A stretch of 64,000 bases of DNA, taken from positions 28,593 to 92,592 of the forward strand of contig CAVOKQ010000005.1 in NCBI GenBank assembly GCA_963696545.1, in the 5' to 3' direction. The stretch comes from RPQJ01 sp963696545 (GTDB lineage Bacteria > Pseudomonadota > Gammaproteobacteria > Steroidobacterales > Steroidobacteraceae). Under the pieces are notes generated by a model. That model saw nothing but the letters and a program-made list of their open reading frames with translations, made no database searches and was not told the DNA's origin. Below, piece after piece: positions 25,212 to 34,655 of the stretch. The position numbers and the translations under genes were made by a program. Positions within the stretch are counted from its first letter, which is position 1, and the number at the start of each line of letters is the position of its first letter.

Positions 25212-25923
25212 TGGTCGCGCTCGGCAACTTCCTGTATCGCACGCGCCTGTACGTCTTTCCCGCTGGCGCTGCCTGCTCGTCTTCCTCCCGGCCCGCGGAT
25301 CCTCGAGAGCGATCTCGCCGCGGCGCTGATCGGGCTTCCTGGTCGCGCTGACGCGGCCAGGTGATACGCGCCGGCACGATCGGCCTCGTCTACATCATTC
25401 GCGGCGGCAAGAACCGGCAGGTGTACGCGGAGGATCTCGTCACCGAGGGCGTGTTCGCGCCACTGCCGCAACCCGATGTACGTCGGCAACCTGCTGATCC
25501 TGTCCGGCATGGCGATCACGCTCGAATTGCTGGACCAGCGCGCTGGTCGCGATCCCGCTCACGGCGTTCATCTACCGGGCGATCGTCGCGGCCGAGGAGA
25601 ACTTCCTGCGCGGCAAGTTCGGCGCGGCCTTCGATGAGTACTGCCGCAACGTGCCGCGCTTCGTGCCCAAGCTGTCGGGACTCGCGGAGACGTTCGCGAG
25701 CCTGCAGTTCCGCTGGCGGCGCGTCGTCGTCAAGGAGTACGGCACGCCGACCGCGTGGATACTGGTCTGGTGCGGCATCGTCGCCTGGAATCTCTGGCGC
25801 CACGGCGGCTTCGTCGCGAACCCGGCGGTCGCCAGCTCGCTCGAGTGGCTGGCCATCGCGGCCGTCGCCGGCTGGCTGACGGTGCGTTTCCTGAAGAAGT
25901 CGAAGCGGCTCGTCGCCGACTGA
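25211..25923 (+). pseudogene. Isoprenylcysteine/phospholipid methyltransferase-like membrane protein, about five +1 frameshifts
   Basis: The ATG overlaps the cmoA stop (TGATG). Pieced together across frames: MVALGNFLYRTRLYVFPLAL, then RILESDLAAALIG, then QVIRAGTIGLVYIIRGGKNR and VYAEDLVTEGVFAHCRNPMY, then LVAIPLTAFIYRAIVAAEEN and a C-terminal pair of helices. The H-C-R-N-P-M-Y-V-G run and the later E-E core are those of the ICMT/PEMT SAM-dependent membrane methyltransferases. Surplus bases are needed near 25264, 25337, 25353, 25473 and 25549; this count exactly explains the change of frame between start and stop. Substrate unknown. Confidence 0.75.
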
Positions 25924-25930
25924 CCGTAAG

Positions 25931-26680
25931 CTAGCGCGACGGCAGGATCACGGCCTTCGGGCGCGGCCCGAGCAGCCGGATGAACTCCGTGAAGACGCGA
26001 TTGCTCAACGGCTGTGCAGACGGCAGGTGCTTCTGCGTCGCCGCGCGAATGTGCGCGACACGGCGCAGGTTCCAGTGGCGGTCGATCTCGGCCTGGCCCG
26101 ACTGGCTCTCGAGCCAGCGGCCGATCAGCGCTGCGTCGGCCTCGAGGTGGAACTGCAGTCCCCATGCGGCGTCGCCCAGGCGGTAAGCCTGGTTGCGGCA
26201 GTTGCGCGTCCACGCGAGCGGGACGGCGCCCGGCGGCGGCGCGAAAGTGTAGGCGTGCCACTGGAACACGTAGTGTGGCCGACGCTCGAAGTGCCTGAAC
26301 AGCCGGTCGTCGTGCGCCGATTGCAGCGTGTGCAACCGGTACCAGCCGATCTCCGGCACGTGGTTCGGTCGTACGTCGCCGCCCATCGCAGCCGCGAGCA
26401 GTTGCGCGCCCAGGCAGATCCCCAGCATCGGTTTGCCCGCGGTGATCGCTTCGCGGATCGCCGCCATTTCCGTGCGCAGGTGCGGGTGCTGCGCGACCTG
26501 GTCGACGTTCATCGGCCCGCCGAGCACGACGAGCCCGTCGTAGCGCCGCACATCCGGCTCGGCGTGCGGCTCGCGGCCGAAGTTGACGTAGCGGATGCGG
26601 AACCCGGATTCGCGCAGCAGCGGGTCGAGGTGGCCGAGCGGTTCGGAAGCAACGTGCTGGAAGACGAGGATCTTGCGCAT
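25931..26680 (-). CDS. Class I glutamine amidotransferase-like protein
   Basis: Stand-alone GATase1 protein, 249 residues, of the GMP-synthase glutaminase-like group. The nucleophile Cys89 in GICLGAQLLAAAMGG and the catalytic His-Glu in QFHLEAD are present, with the usual N-terminal LGGPMNVDQ. Members of this group hydrolyse glutamine or gamma-glutamyl amides; with the PuuA-like ligase 8 kb away a role in gamma-glutamyl-amine breakdown is possible but speculative. The ATG at 26680 gives the family N-terminus MRKILVFQH. It is convergent with the methyltransferase-like gene. Confidence 0.88.
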   Translation of the reverse strand: MRKILVFQHVASEPLGHLDPLLRESGFRIRYVNFGREPHAEPDVRRYDGLVVLGGPMNVDQVAQHPHLRTEMAAIREAITAGKPMLGICLGAQLLAAAMGGDVRPNHVPEIGWYRLHTLQSAHDDRLFRHFERRPHYVFQWHAYTFAPPPGAVPLAWTRNCRNQAYRLGDAAWGLQFHLEADAALIGRWLESQSGQAEIDRHWNLRRVAHIRAATQKHLPSAQPLSNRVFTEFIRLLGPRPKAVILPSR

Positions 26681-26797
26681 GGCTTGGAGGTGGCGGGGAG
26701 ACGCAACTATATCGGCACGGCACCCCGCGCCGCGAGCCGGCGATCACCAGCAGCAGGATGCTGTGCTCCGGTATGCTCGTGGACTCGAGAGCGGATC

Positions 26798-27691
26798 GTG
26801 AGCATGACCAAGATCTACCAGCCACGGCGCGCACCCCAGCACGAGCACCTGGTCGTGCGCGGCCTGCGTCACCACGTCACGCGGTGGCGGGGCGAGCAGC
26901 CGGAACTCGTCGTGCTGCTGCACGGCTGGATGGATACGGGCGACACGTTCCAGTTCCTGGTCGACGCGATGTCCGACCGCCATTCGTTCGTCGCACCTGA
27001 CTGGCGTGGCTTCGGACGCACCGAGTGGCCGGCCGACGGCTACTGGTTCCCGGACTACTTCGGCGACCTCGATGCGCTGCTCGACCATTGGTCGCCGGAC
27101 GCGCCGGTCACTCTGATCGGCCACAGCATGGGCGGCAACATCGCGACGCTGTACGCCGGCATCCGGCCCGAGCGCGTACGCCGCGTCGTCTGCATCGAGG
27201 GCTTCGGCCTCTCGCGGGCGCAACCCGAGCAGGCGCCCGGCCGCTATCGAGAGTGGTTGCGCCAGCTGCGTGAGCCGCCGGAATTCGCGAGCTTTCCGTC
27301 GCTGGACGCATTCGCGCACCTGCTCGCGCGGCGCAACCCGCGGCTGCCCCCGGACCGCGCGCGATTCGTCGCGCAGGCCTGGGCGCAGCAGGCCGACGAC
27401 GGCAGCGTCAAGGTGACGGCAGATCCGGCGCACAAGCGCGTTAATGCGGTGCTGTACCGCCGGGAGGAGGCGGAAGCGTGCTGGAGCGAAGTCGTCGCGC
27501 CGGTGCTGTACGTGATTGCGGGCCAGTCGGAGTTCCTGCCGCGGCTCGGTGAGGACGCGCTGCCGGAGAACATGGCCCGCATGGTGCGCCGGCTCGAGCC
27601 CTGCGTCATCTACGACGCGAGCCACATGGTGCACCACGAGCGCCCGGAAGAACTGGCGCGGGAAATCGAGGCCTTCCTCGACCGCACGTGA
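26798..27691 (+). CDS. Alpha/beta hydrolase
   Basis: Cytoplasmic alpha/beta hydrolase, 297 residues. HGWMDTGDTFQ (oxyanion), APDWRGFGRTEWP, the nucleophile elbow GHSMGGNIA and the C-terminal YDASHMVHHERPEELA with the catalytic His make a complete triad, unlike the hydrolase-fold protein at 19 kb. Substrate cannot be told; the family includes esterases and epoxide hydrolases. Start chosen is GTG 26798 with GAGAG at 8 bases; ATG 26804 is possible. Confidence 0.88.
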   Translation: MSMTKIYQPRRAPQHEHLVVRGLRHHVTRWRGEQPELVVLLHGWMDTGDTFQFLVDAMSDRHSFVAPDWRGFGRTEWPADGYWFPDYFGDLDALLDHWSPDAPVTLIGHSMGGNIATLYAGIRPERVRRVVCIEGFGLSRAQPEQAPGRYREWLRQLREPPEFASFPSLDAFAHLLARRNPRLPPDRARFVAQAWAQQADDGSVKVTADPAHKRVNAVLYRREEAEACWSEVVAPVLYVIAGQSEFLPRLGEDALPENMARMVRRLEPCVIYDASHMVHHERPEELAREIEAFLDRT

Positions 27692-27721
27692 CCACGCGCA
27701 GCGGCATCGGGCGGCGGCCTC

Positions 27722-27727
27722 TATAAT
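27722..27727 (+). promoter_or_regulatory. Candidate -10 box TATAAT before the TolB/TPR gene
   Basis: A perfect sigma-70 -10 hexamer in very GC-rich DNA, 25 bases before the next start codon and just after the preceding hydrolase gene. No convincing -35 hexamer is seen at 16-18 bases, so the call rests on the -10 alone. Confidence 0.4.
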
Positions 27728-27751
27728 CGGCGCAAAGGGGGCGACGGCACG

Positions 27752-29401
27752 ATGTCCGACGACGAATCCACGGCCGGGCGATGGCTCGCGGAACTGAAGC
27801 GCCGCAAGGTGTTCCGCGTCGCCGTCGTGTATCTCGTCGTCGCGTGGCTGGTCGTGCAGGTCGCGAGCACGACGTTCGGGCCCATGGGCCTGCCGCCCTG
27901 GACGCTGAAGCTCGTGATCACGCTGGCCGCGCTCGGCTTCCCGCTGGCCTGCGCGCTGGCGTGGGCATTCGACGTGACGCCGCATGGCATCGAGCGGACG
28001 ACGGCCGCGGCTCCACCGCCGGACCTTCCCAGGGCGCCCGAAGCGAAGACGCTTCCGCCGGCCGCGCCGGCAGAACTCGCGGCTGGAGCACCGGACTCGG
28101 TCGCCATCCTGCCGTTCGTGGACATGAGCCCCGGCCACGACCAGGAATACTTCTGCGACGGCATCGCCGAGGAGATCATCAACTCGCTGTGCTGCATCCG
28201 CGACCTGCGGATCGCCTCGCGCACTTCGTCGTTCCAGTTCAAGGGCCGCGCCGCCGACGTGCGCGAGATCGGCCGCGCGCTCGGCGTAGGCGCCGTGCTC
28301 GAAGGCAGCGTCCGCAAGGCAGGTGAGCGAGTGCGGATCACCGCGCAGCTCGTCAGCTCCTCGGACGGCTATCACCTGTGGTCGGAGAGCTACGACCGCG
28401 ACTTGAGCGACGTCTTTGCGATCCAGACGGAGATTGCGCAGAAGCTCGTTGGCGCGCTGCGCATCAGCTTGAGCCGGCAGGAGCGGGAGTTGATCCAGCG
28501 CCGCGGCACGAACAATGCCGAAGCCTACGACCTATACCTGCGCGGACAGGCGCACTTGCGGGACGGTACGGACAGCGAGATGAACCCGGCCATCGAGTTC
28601 TTCCGCGAGGCGATCCGGCGCGACGAGCGGTTCGCGCAGGCCCATGCAGGGATCGCGCACGCCCAGTCGCTCAAGGGCCTGTGGCGCGTCGGCATGACGC
28701 AGGCGGACTTCGACGAGGCTTTCGCGGCGAGCCGGCGTGCACTCGAGCTCGAGCCGCGCATGCCGGAAGCCTACATCGCGCGTGCGATGCTGCTCTCGCT
28801 GCAGGGCCGGACGAAAGAGGCGCACCAGGACTACGAGGAGGCGATTCGCCTCAACCCGGCGTCGTTCGACGCGCACTACCTGTACGCGAGGGACTGCTTC
28901 CAGAGCGGCGAGTTCGAGCGGGCGGTGTCGCTCTACGAGGCCGCGATCAAGCTGCGGCCCGACGACTACCAGGCGCTCTGCCTGCTGGAAGGCTCGCTGC
29001 TGAAGCTTGGCCGAATGGAACAGCATGAGCAGGTGGCACGCCGCGCCATGCAGGCGGTCGATCGGCAGCTCGTTATCGACCCGCAGGACGGGCGGGCACT
29101 GCAGCTTGGAACGACGAATGCAGCGAGGCTCGGCCTCCGGGACAAGGCGCGCGATCTTGCCGAGCGCGCGCTGAAGGCGCGACCGGGCGCATTCGCAAGC
29201 TACTACAACGTCGCCTGCGCCTACTCGATCCTGGGGGACATCGACGACGCTCTCGAGATGCTCGACCGTGCCGTCCAGCACGGTCGCGGCAATCTCGAGT
29301 GGATCGAGCACGACCCGGATTTCGACAACCTGCGGTGCGACTCCCGCTTCGACGCCATCGTGAACCGCATTCGAGCGAACCGCGGGGCCCCGCCCGCGTG
29401 A
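27752..29401 (+). CDS. TolB-like/TPR membrane protein
   Basis: A 549-residue protein. Two N-terminal membrane helices (about 21-45, VFRVAVVYLVVAWLVVQVA, and 55-75) are followed by a Pro/Ala linker, a FlgO/TolB-like domain (about 115-245; SVAILPFVDMSPGHDQEYFC, GVGAVLEGSVRKAGERVRIT) and at least five TPR units (270-490; AYDLYLRGQAHL, PEAYIARAMLLSLQGRTKEA). This layout is usual in proteins annotated as adenylate cyclase-associated TPR proteins in gammaproteobacteria, but no cyclase domain is present. It probably acts as a protein-interaction platform at the inner membrane. Coupled by overlap to the next gene. Confidence 0.85.
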   Translation: MSDDESTAGRWLAELKRRKVFRVAVVYLVVAWLVVQVASTTFGPMGLPPWTLKLVITLAALGFPLACALAWAFDVTPHGIERTTAAAPPPDLPRAPEAKTLPPAAPAELAAGAPDSVAILPFVDMSPGHDQEYFCDGIAEEIINSLCCIRDLRIASRTSSFQFKGRAADVREIGRALGVGAVLEGSVRKAGERVRITAQLVSSSDGYHLWSESYDRDLSDVFAIQTEIAQKLVGALRISLSRQERELIQRRGTNNAEAYDLYLRGQAHLRDGTDSEMNPAIEFFREAIRRDERFAQAHAGIAHAQSLKGLWRVGMTQADFDEAFAASRRALELEPRMPEAYIARAMLLSLQGRTKEAHQDYEEAIRLNPASFDAHYLYARDCFQSGEFERAVSLYEAAIKLRPDDYQALCLLEGSLLKLGRMEQHEQVARRAMQAVDRQLVIDPQDGRALQLGTTNAARLGLRDKARDLAERALKARPGAFASYYNVACAYSILGDIDDALEMLDRAVQHGRGNLEWIEHDPDFDNLRCDSRFDAIVNRIRANRGAPPA

Positions 29402-30057
29402 GCAGCGCGGATCGCACACGACTTCAGCTCTGGCTGCTGGCCGCAGTTGCGGTCGCGCTGGTCGTCTCCGGCATGCGGCCGTACGACCGGCTTACGTGGT
29501 GGCTCGAGGTCCTGCCAGTGCTCGTCGCGGTGCCGCTGCTGATCGCGACGCACCGTCGCTTTCCACTGACGCCGCTCGCGTACTGGCTGATCGCGATCCA
29601 CGCCCTGATCCTGATCGTCGGCGGTCATTACACGTACGCACGCGTGCCGCTCGGCTCCTGGATGCAGGACTGGCTCGGTTTCGAGCGCAATCACTACGAC
29701 CGCATCGGTCACCTGATGCAGGGCTTCGGGCCTGCGATCGTCATTCGCGAACTGCTGTTGCGCACGTCGCCGCTCGCGCCGGGCAAGTGGCTGTTCACCA
29801 TCATCGTGTTCACCGTGCTCGGCATCAGCGCCACTTACGAGTTCACCGAATGGTGGGCCGCGCTCGCCGGCGGCGACGCCGCAGGAGCATTCCTCGGCGC
29901 GCAGGGCGACGCCTGGGACACGCAGTGGGACATGTTCCTGGCCGGCTGCGGCGCCGTCGCCTCCCAGTTGCTGCTCTCGCGGCTGCACGACCGGCAGGTC
30001 GCAGCAGTGGACCCCGTCGTGCGCGACAAGATTCGGGGGAATTCCGCGGGGAAATAG
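29398..30057 (+). CDS. DUF2238/YjdF family membrane protein
   Basis: A 219-residue membrane protein with about six helices and the family motifs YARVPLGSWMQDWLGFERNH, YDRIGHLMQGFGPA and YEFTEWW...GDAWDTQWDM, as in E. coli YjdF (DUF2238). The function is unknown. The GTG start at 29398 overlaps the stop of the TPR gene (GTGA), so the two are translated together. Confidence 0.9.
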   Translation: MSSADRTRLQLWLLAAVAVALVVSGMRPYDRLTWWLEVLPVLVAVPLLIATHRRFPLTPLAYWLIAIHALILIVGGHYTYARVPLGSWMQDWLGFERNHYDRIGHLMQGFGPAIVIRELLLRTSPLAPGKWLFTIIVFTVLGISATYEFTEWWAALAGGDAAGAFLGAQGDAWDTQWDMFLAGCGAVASQLLLSRLHDRQVAAVDPVVRDKIRGNSAGK

Positions 30058-30117
30058 CGCTTTTCCCGATGCCGGGCCCGGGCCGAGGCGCGATACTCGG
30101 GCTCCCTGGAGGTTGCA

Positions 30118-31497
30118 ATGGCTCGCTGGAGCCGCCGTGCGTTCGTCGCGGCCGGGTTGAGCCTGGCGGGCTGCGCCGTCCCTGGGCGCCCACCGCTCGG
30201 CCCGATCTATCGTTCCACCCGCGACAACGCCGACCAGCCGCCACTCGTGGTGGTTCCGGGTGCTTTCGGCTCCAGTCTGCGTGATCGCCGCAAGGGCCGC
30301 GAGATCTGGCCCGGCACCAACCCGCAGCTGCTGGTCAGCAATTACCGGAGCCTCGAACTCGACATCGATCCCGCGACGCTGGAGCCCGTTGCGGGCGACG
30401 TCGAGGCGTACGACGTCTTCCGCGAGGGCCTCGGCCGCGACTTTTACGGCAAGGTTCTCGACATGCTGCACGACGCAGGAGGCTACGCCCGCGGGCAGGT
30501 TGGGCAGCCGCCGCGCGCCGGTCGCCGCACGTACTTCGTCTACCTGTACGACTGGCGCCTCGACAACGTCGCGGCGGCGCGTGGCCTGCACGACCTGATC
30601 GAGCGGATCCGGCTGGACTACGGCGATCCAAGGCTGCGGGTCGACGTGCTCGCGCACTCGAACGGCGGGCTGCTCGCGAGGTACTACGCCCGCTATGGAA
30701 CGGCGGACCTGCCGGAGGACGGCCGATTCGCTCCGACACAGGCCGGCGCCCCGGCGATCCGCCGGCTGCTGCTGGTCGGGACGCCCAACCTGGGCACGAT
30801 GCAGCCGGTGCTCGGTAACCTGCGCGGCGAGGAAATCGGGCTGCAGAAGATCCCGCAGGAGGTCGTCGCGACCTGCACCGGCGCAATGCAGCTGATGCCG
30901 CATCCGGCGGTCCCATGGATCGTCGACGTGCACGGCCGCGATCCGGAGCTGCCCCTGTACGACATCCGCACCTGGCGTGAATGCGAGTGGTCGATCTTCT
31001 CCCCGCGTGTGGCGGAACGGACGATCGCCGAGCATGGCGGCGGTGCCGCGGGTCGTCGTTACCTCGACATGCTCCGCGAGTACATGGCGAAGCACCTGCG
31101 GCGAGGGCAGCTGTTCATGGAGTCGCTCGCGGTGCCGGGCGGTCCCGGCGAGGTGCGTCCCTACGTCTTCGGCGCGGACTGCGAGCTCACGCTGGCGCGC
31201 GTCGTGGTCGAGCGCGTCAACGGCCGCCTCGTGCCGCGCGAACGGGTCGCGGACATCGCGAACCCGCAGGCGGGCGTCGATTACCAGGCGCTGATGTTCG
31301 AGCCCGGCGACGCCGTCGTCACGCGCTCGTCGCTGCTCGGTCGGCGCACGCTCAACGTTGCAGCGCCGCGCGCGGAGATCGAGACCCTCGACGTCGTGCA
31401 CAGCGTGTTCCTGTGCGAGGAGCACCGTGCGCTCACCGGCAACGCGACGTTCCAGAACAACCTGCTGAACACGCTGCTCAGCGTCGATCCCGTCTGA
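30118..31497 (+). CDS. LCAT-like lipase/acyltransferase lipoprotein
   Basis: An alpha/beta-hydrolase of the lecithin:cholesterol acyltransferase type (PF02450), 459 residues, with a lipoprotein-like signal MARWSRRAFVAAGLSLAGC that also has a twin-arginine look. The nucleophile Ser181 lies in LAHSNGGLLARYY; PLVVVPGAFGSSL forms the oxyanion region and DVVHSVFL gives the likely His. It probably acts on phospholipids or other lipids in the envelope. It stands alone, 60 bases after the DUF2238 gene, convergent with the DUF885 gene. Confidence 0.85.
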   Translation: MARWSRRAFVAAGLSLAGCAVPGRPPLGPIYRSTRDNADQPPLVVVPGAFGSSLRDRRKGREIWPGTNPQLLVSNYRSLELDIDPATLEPVAGDVEAYDVFREGLGRDFYGKVLDMLHDAGGYARGQVGQPPRAGRRTYFVYLYDWRLDNVAAARGLHDLIERIRLDYGDPRLRVDVLAHSNGGLLARYYARYGTADLPEDGRFAPTQAGAPAIRRLLLVGTPNLGTMQPVLGNLRGEEIGLQKIPQEVVATCTGAMQLMPHPAVPWIVDVHGRDPELPLYDIRTWRECEWSIFSPRVAERTIAEHGGGAAGRRYLDMLREYMAKHLRRGQLFMESLAVPGGPGEVRPYVFGADCELTLARVVVERVNGRLVPRERVADIANPQAGVDYQALMFEPGDAVVTRSSLLGRRTLNVAAPRAEIETLDVVHSVFLCEEHRALTGNATFQNNLLNTLLSVDPV

Positions 31498-31505
31498 CGC
31501 GGCCC

Positions 31506-33299
31506 TCAGCCGATCGGCTCGTCGAAGTAAAGCTCGCGGACGAACCGCACCGGCGGCGACCCGTACGAAAGCACGCGGTCGTGGTACTGCTTCAGGTTGA
31601 ACGCCTTGCCGAGACGGCGCTCGGCCTCGGCGCGCATGTCCGAGTGCTCCTGGTAGCCGACGAAGTAGGTAGAGAGCTGCGCCGAGGTGAGCTGGGCGCG
31701 CACCCACTTGCCGGCGGCCTCGCGCTCCTCCTGGAAACCGGTCTCGGTCATCAGCTTCATGGCCTCCTCGCGCGTCATGCCGTCGACGTGGATCGCCGAG
31801 TCCATGATCGCGTTCGTCGCCGAGCGCAGGTACCACTTGAGCTGTACGAGCTTCATCAGCGGGTCGTCGCCGCGGAACCCCTGCTCCTGCATGACGCGCT
31901 CCGCGTACACGGCCCAGCCTTCGATGAACGGGCCGGAGCCGAGCATCGCGCGCAGCACCGACGGATAGCGGTTCGAATGCGCGATCTGCAGGTAGTGGCC
32001 CGGCATCGCCTCGTGGATCGTCAGGTTCGCGATCGAACGCTTGTTGTACTCCCGCAGGAACGAATCGACCTGTGTCGGCGTCCAGTCCGCCGGGATCGGC
32101 GAAACCGCATAGAACGTGCGCTGGCCCTTGTCGAGCGGTCCCGGCGAGTCGCAGTACGCGACCGCGACGCCGCGCTGGAACTCGGGCATCAGGATGATCT
32201 CGAGCGGCTCGCCCGGCATCGTGACGAAATCCTTCGCGCGCACGAACGCCGTCGTTTCCGTGAGTGTCTCGCGGGCAAACTCGACGACACCGTCCCGTGC
32301 GGGGCGATTCGTCGCTGCCAACTCGAGTGCCGCCGCGATGACGGCCTGCTGCTGTTCGAAGGTCGGGTCGTCCGGCATCGCGGGCGCATCCGGACGGCCC
32401 GTCAGCGCCTTGCGCGCGACTTCGTACATCTGGCCGCGCGTGCGCGCTACCTCGGCCTCGGCGCGAGCGCGGACCTCCTGGCGCGACAGCGGCGACATCA
32501 GCGCGAAAGAGAGCTTCTGGTCATAGAGCTCGCGGCCGATGCGGAACTCGCCATGCGCCTTCGGCTTGAGCTCGGTCTCGAGCCATCGTTGGTGTACCTG
32601 CACGGCGGCCCGCGCACCTTCGATCGCGGTCTTGAGCCGCGCCTGGTCGGCCTCCGCAAGCGTGCCAATGTTCGGCACCACGAGCTCGTCGACGAGGCTC
32701 AGCACGCCCGGGTTCTGCTTGATCGCGGTCGCGGCGTGGATCTCGGGCACGCGTTCCGGGACGAGGTTCGCCCGTGCCTGCTCGAGGAACCGCGGCAGCT
32801 TCTCGAGGCGCGACGTGACCGATCGCAGCCGTTCGGGCAGCGGCGCGTAGTCGCGAGCGAGCAGGCCGTAGAGCGCCTGGCCCGAGAGCTGCGTGTAGAC
32901 CAGCGGGTCCCATGACCAGTCGCGGTACTGCTGCTCGGTCCAGATCGAGTAGCGCAGCTGGTTGTCGAGCACCGCTGCGTCCACCTGGTTCGCGCGCGAC
33001 AGCGACTTGCGGTCGATGCCCTGCAGATCGGCCAGCAGGGCCTGGTTCCAGGTGAGCGCGCGGGCTCGGCCGTCCGTTCCGACGTCGTCGAGTTCGCCGT
33101 CGTAGCGGTGGTCGCCCAGCGCGGTGGCCGACACCGGCGAATACCGGCCGAATTCGTCGACATAGCGCTTGCCCAGAGCCTCGAACTGCCTGTCCGCCGC
33201 GGTCGGGGCGGCTGGCGCCGGCGCGGCCTGGATGGCCGGGACTGCCAGTGCAGCCATCAAGGTGGCGAATGTCGCGATTGATCGCAGGGTCGTACGCAT
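31506..33299 (-). CDS. DUF885 family secreted protein (putative metallopeptidase)
   Basis: A 597-residue protein with a Sec signal (ALAVPAIQAAPA) and the DUF885 fold. The motif H-E-A-M-P-G-H at residues 429-435 resembles the H-E-x-x-x-x-H of gluzincin-like carboxypeptidases, and EGWAVYAERVMQEQG further on carries a likely third metal ligand, so a zinc peptidase acting in the periplasm is plausible. Known members hydrolyse peptides; the substrate here is unknown. Start ATG 33299 gives the full signal peptide. Divergent from the MFS gene. Confidence 0.87.
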   Translation of the reverse strand: MRTTLRSIATFATLMAALAVPAIQAAPAPAAPTAADRQFEALGKRYVDEFGRYSPVSATALGDHRYDGELDDVGTDGRARALTWNQALLADLQGIDRKSLSRANQVDAAVLDNQLRYSIWTEQQYRDWSWDPLVYTQLSGQALYGLLARDYAPLPERLRSVTSRLEKLPRFLEQARANLVPERVPEIHAATAIKQNPGVLSLVDELVVPNIGTLAEADQARLKTAIEGARAAVQVHQRWLETELKPKAHGEFRIGRELYDQKLSFALMSPLSRQEVRARAEAEVARTRGQMYEVARKALTGRPDAPAMPDDPTFEQQQAVIAAALELAATNRPARDGVVEFARETLTETTAFVRAKDFVTMPGEPLEIILMPEFQRGVAVAYCDSPGPLDKGQRTFYAVSPIPADWTPTQVDSFLREYNKRSIANLTIHEAMPGHYLQIAHSNRYPSVLRAMLGSGPFIEGWAVYAERVMQEQGFRGDDPLMKLVQLKWYLRSATNAIMDSAIHVDGMTREEAMKLMTETGFQEEREAAGKWVRAQLTSAQLSTYFVGYQEHSDMRAEAERRLGKAFNLKQYHDRVLSYGSPPVRFVRELYFDEPIG

Positions 33300-33388
33300 G
33301 CTGCTCTCCGGTGCCGGAATGTTCGTCGTCGTGTCGGGCGCGCTATGCTGCCACGACCGATGCAAGCAATCACGCCCGGCGCGCCCGC

Positions 33389-34624
33389 ATGACCGCTGAG
33401 TCGAGCCCGCGCCTCGCGGTCCTGCGCAACCGCGATTTCACGTTTTTCCTCGCGGCGCGATTCCTGGCGACGCTCGCGGTGCAGATGCAGACGGTGGCCG
33501 TCGGCTGGCAGGTCTACGCGGTCACGCGCAACCCGCTCGACCTGGGACTGATCGGACTGTCCCAGTTCCTGCCGTTCGTGCTGCTGATCCTTCCCGCCGG
33601 GCACGTCGCGGACAACCACGACCGGCGCCGGATCCTGACGTTCTGCTTCGCGCTCGAAGCACTCTGTGCGCTGCTGCTGCTCGCCTTCGCGGCGCGCGGC
33701 CTCGATTCCGCACGGCCGGTGTTCGCGGTGATGGTGCTGTTCGGCATCGCCCGCGCGTTCGCGATGCCGACCGGGCAGGCGCTGCTGCCGAACCTGGTGT
33801 CCCGTGAGCAGTTCGGCACGGCCGTCGCACTGAATTCCTCCACCTGGCAGGTCGCGACGATCGCCGGTCCGTCGCTCGGCGGCGTGATCTACCTGCTCGG
33901 CGCACCGGTCGTCTATGCGTGCGTCACGGCGCTGCTGGCAATCGCCGTCGTGCTGCTGCTCTTCGTGCGGCGTGGCGGCGGGCACGCGCAGTCGACCGAG
34001 CCGCCCGGCTGGTACACGCTGCTGTCGGGACTGCGGTTCGTGCGCTCGCGCCGGCCGGTGCTCGGCGCAATCTCGCTCGACCTGTTCGCCGTGCTGTTCG
34101 GTGGTGCGACCGCGCTGCTGCCGGTGTACGCCGCGGACGTGCTGCACGTGGGCCCAAGCGGGCTCGGCCTGTTGCGCACTGCACCGGGGATCGGCGCGGC
34201 CGTGTGCGGCCTCGCCCTCGGCCTCGCACCGATCTCGCGACGCGTCGGCGGCTGGATGTTCGGCGGCGTGATCGTGTTCGGCCTGGCAACGATCACCTTC
34301 GGTCTGTCGACGAGCTTCTGGCTGTCGCTCGCCGCGCTTGCCGTGATGGGCGCGGGTGACATGGTCAGCGTCTACATCAGGCACCTGCTGGTGCAGCTCG
34401 AGACGCCGGACGAGATCCGTGGCCGGGTGAGCGCGGTCAATGCAGTGTTCATCGGCGCGTCGAACGAGCTCGGGGAATTCGAGTCCGGGCTGACCGCCGC
34501 CTGGTTCGGCACCGTGCCGGCCGTGGTCGTCGGAGGTTGCGCGACGCTGGTGGTCGCGGGCACGTGGACGAGGTTGTTCCCGGAGATCTGGAAGATGGAC
34601 CGCTTCCCCGGCTCGGCCCCGTGA
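33389..34624 (+). CDS. MFS transporter, EntS-like (MFS_3) group
   Basis: Twelve-helix major facilitator, 411 residues. The N-terminus LAVLRNRDFTFFLAARFLAT and QTVAVGWQVYAVT, the loop VADNHDRRRIL, the PNLVSREQFGTAVALNSSTW segment and LFGGATALLPVYAADVLH are hallmarks of the MFS_3/EntS enterobactin-exporter-like group. It likely exports a small molecule; no siderophore genes are near. Start ATG 33389. Its stop codon lies 4 bases before the LexA box of the next gene. Confidence 0.9.
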   Translation: MTAESSPRLAVLRNRDFTFFLAARFLATLAVQMQTVAVGWQVYAVTRNPLDLGLIGLSQFLPFVLLILPAGHVADNHDRRRILTFCFALEALCALLLLAFAARGLDSARPVFAVMVLFGIARAFAMPTGQALLPNLVSREQFGTAVALNSSTWQVATIAGPSLGGVIYLLGAPVVYACVTALLAIAVVLLLFVRRGGGHAQSTEPPGWYTLLSGLRFVRSRRPVLGAISLDLFAVLFGGATALLPVYAADVLHVGPSGLGLLRTAPGIGAAVCGLALGLAPISRRVGGWMFGGVIVFGLATITFGLSTSFWLSLAALAVMGAGDMVSVYIRHLLVQLETPDEIRGRVSAVNAVFIGASNELGEFESGLTAAWFGTVPAVVVGGCATLVVAGTWTRLFPEIWKMDRFPGSAP

Positions 34625-34627
34625 CAG

Positions 34628-34643
34628 CTGTATATGCATACAG
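34628..34643 (+). promoter_or_regulatory. LexA-binding SOS box
   Basis: CTGTATATGCATACAG is a perfect CTGT-N8-ACAG dyad with an AT-rich core, followed by TA as in the E. coli consensus. It ends 12 bases before the ATG of the radical SAM gene and follows the stop of the MFS gene, so it should repress the radical SAM gene until DNA damage. Such a dyad is very unlikely by chance in DNA this GC-rich. Confidence 0.85.
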
Positions 34644-34655
34644 TAAAGTCCGGGG

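Noticed and set aside
29221..31836. Minus-strand open frame of 871 codons across the TPR, DUF2238 and lipase genes
   Set aside because: Antisense to three well-recognised genes; His/Gln/Arg-rich translation without any domain. Long antisense frames are expected at this GC content.
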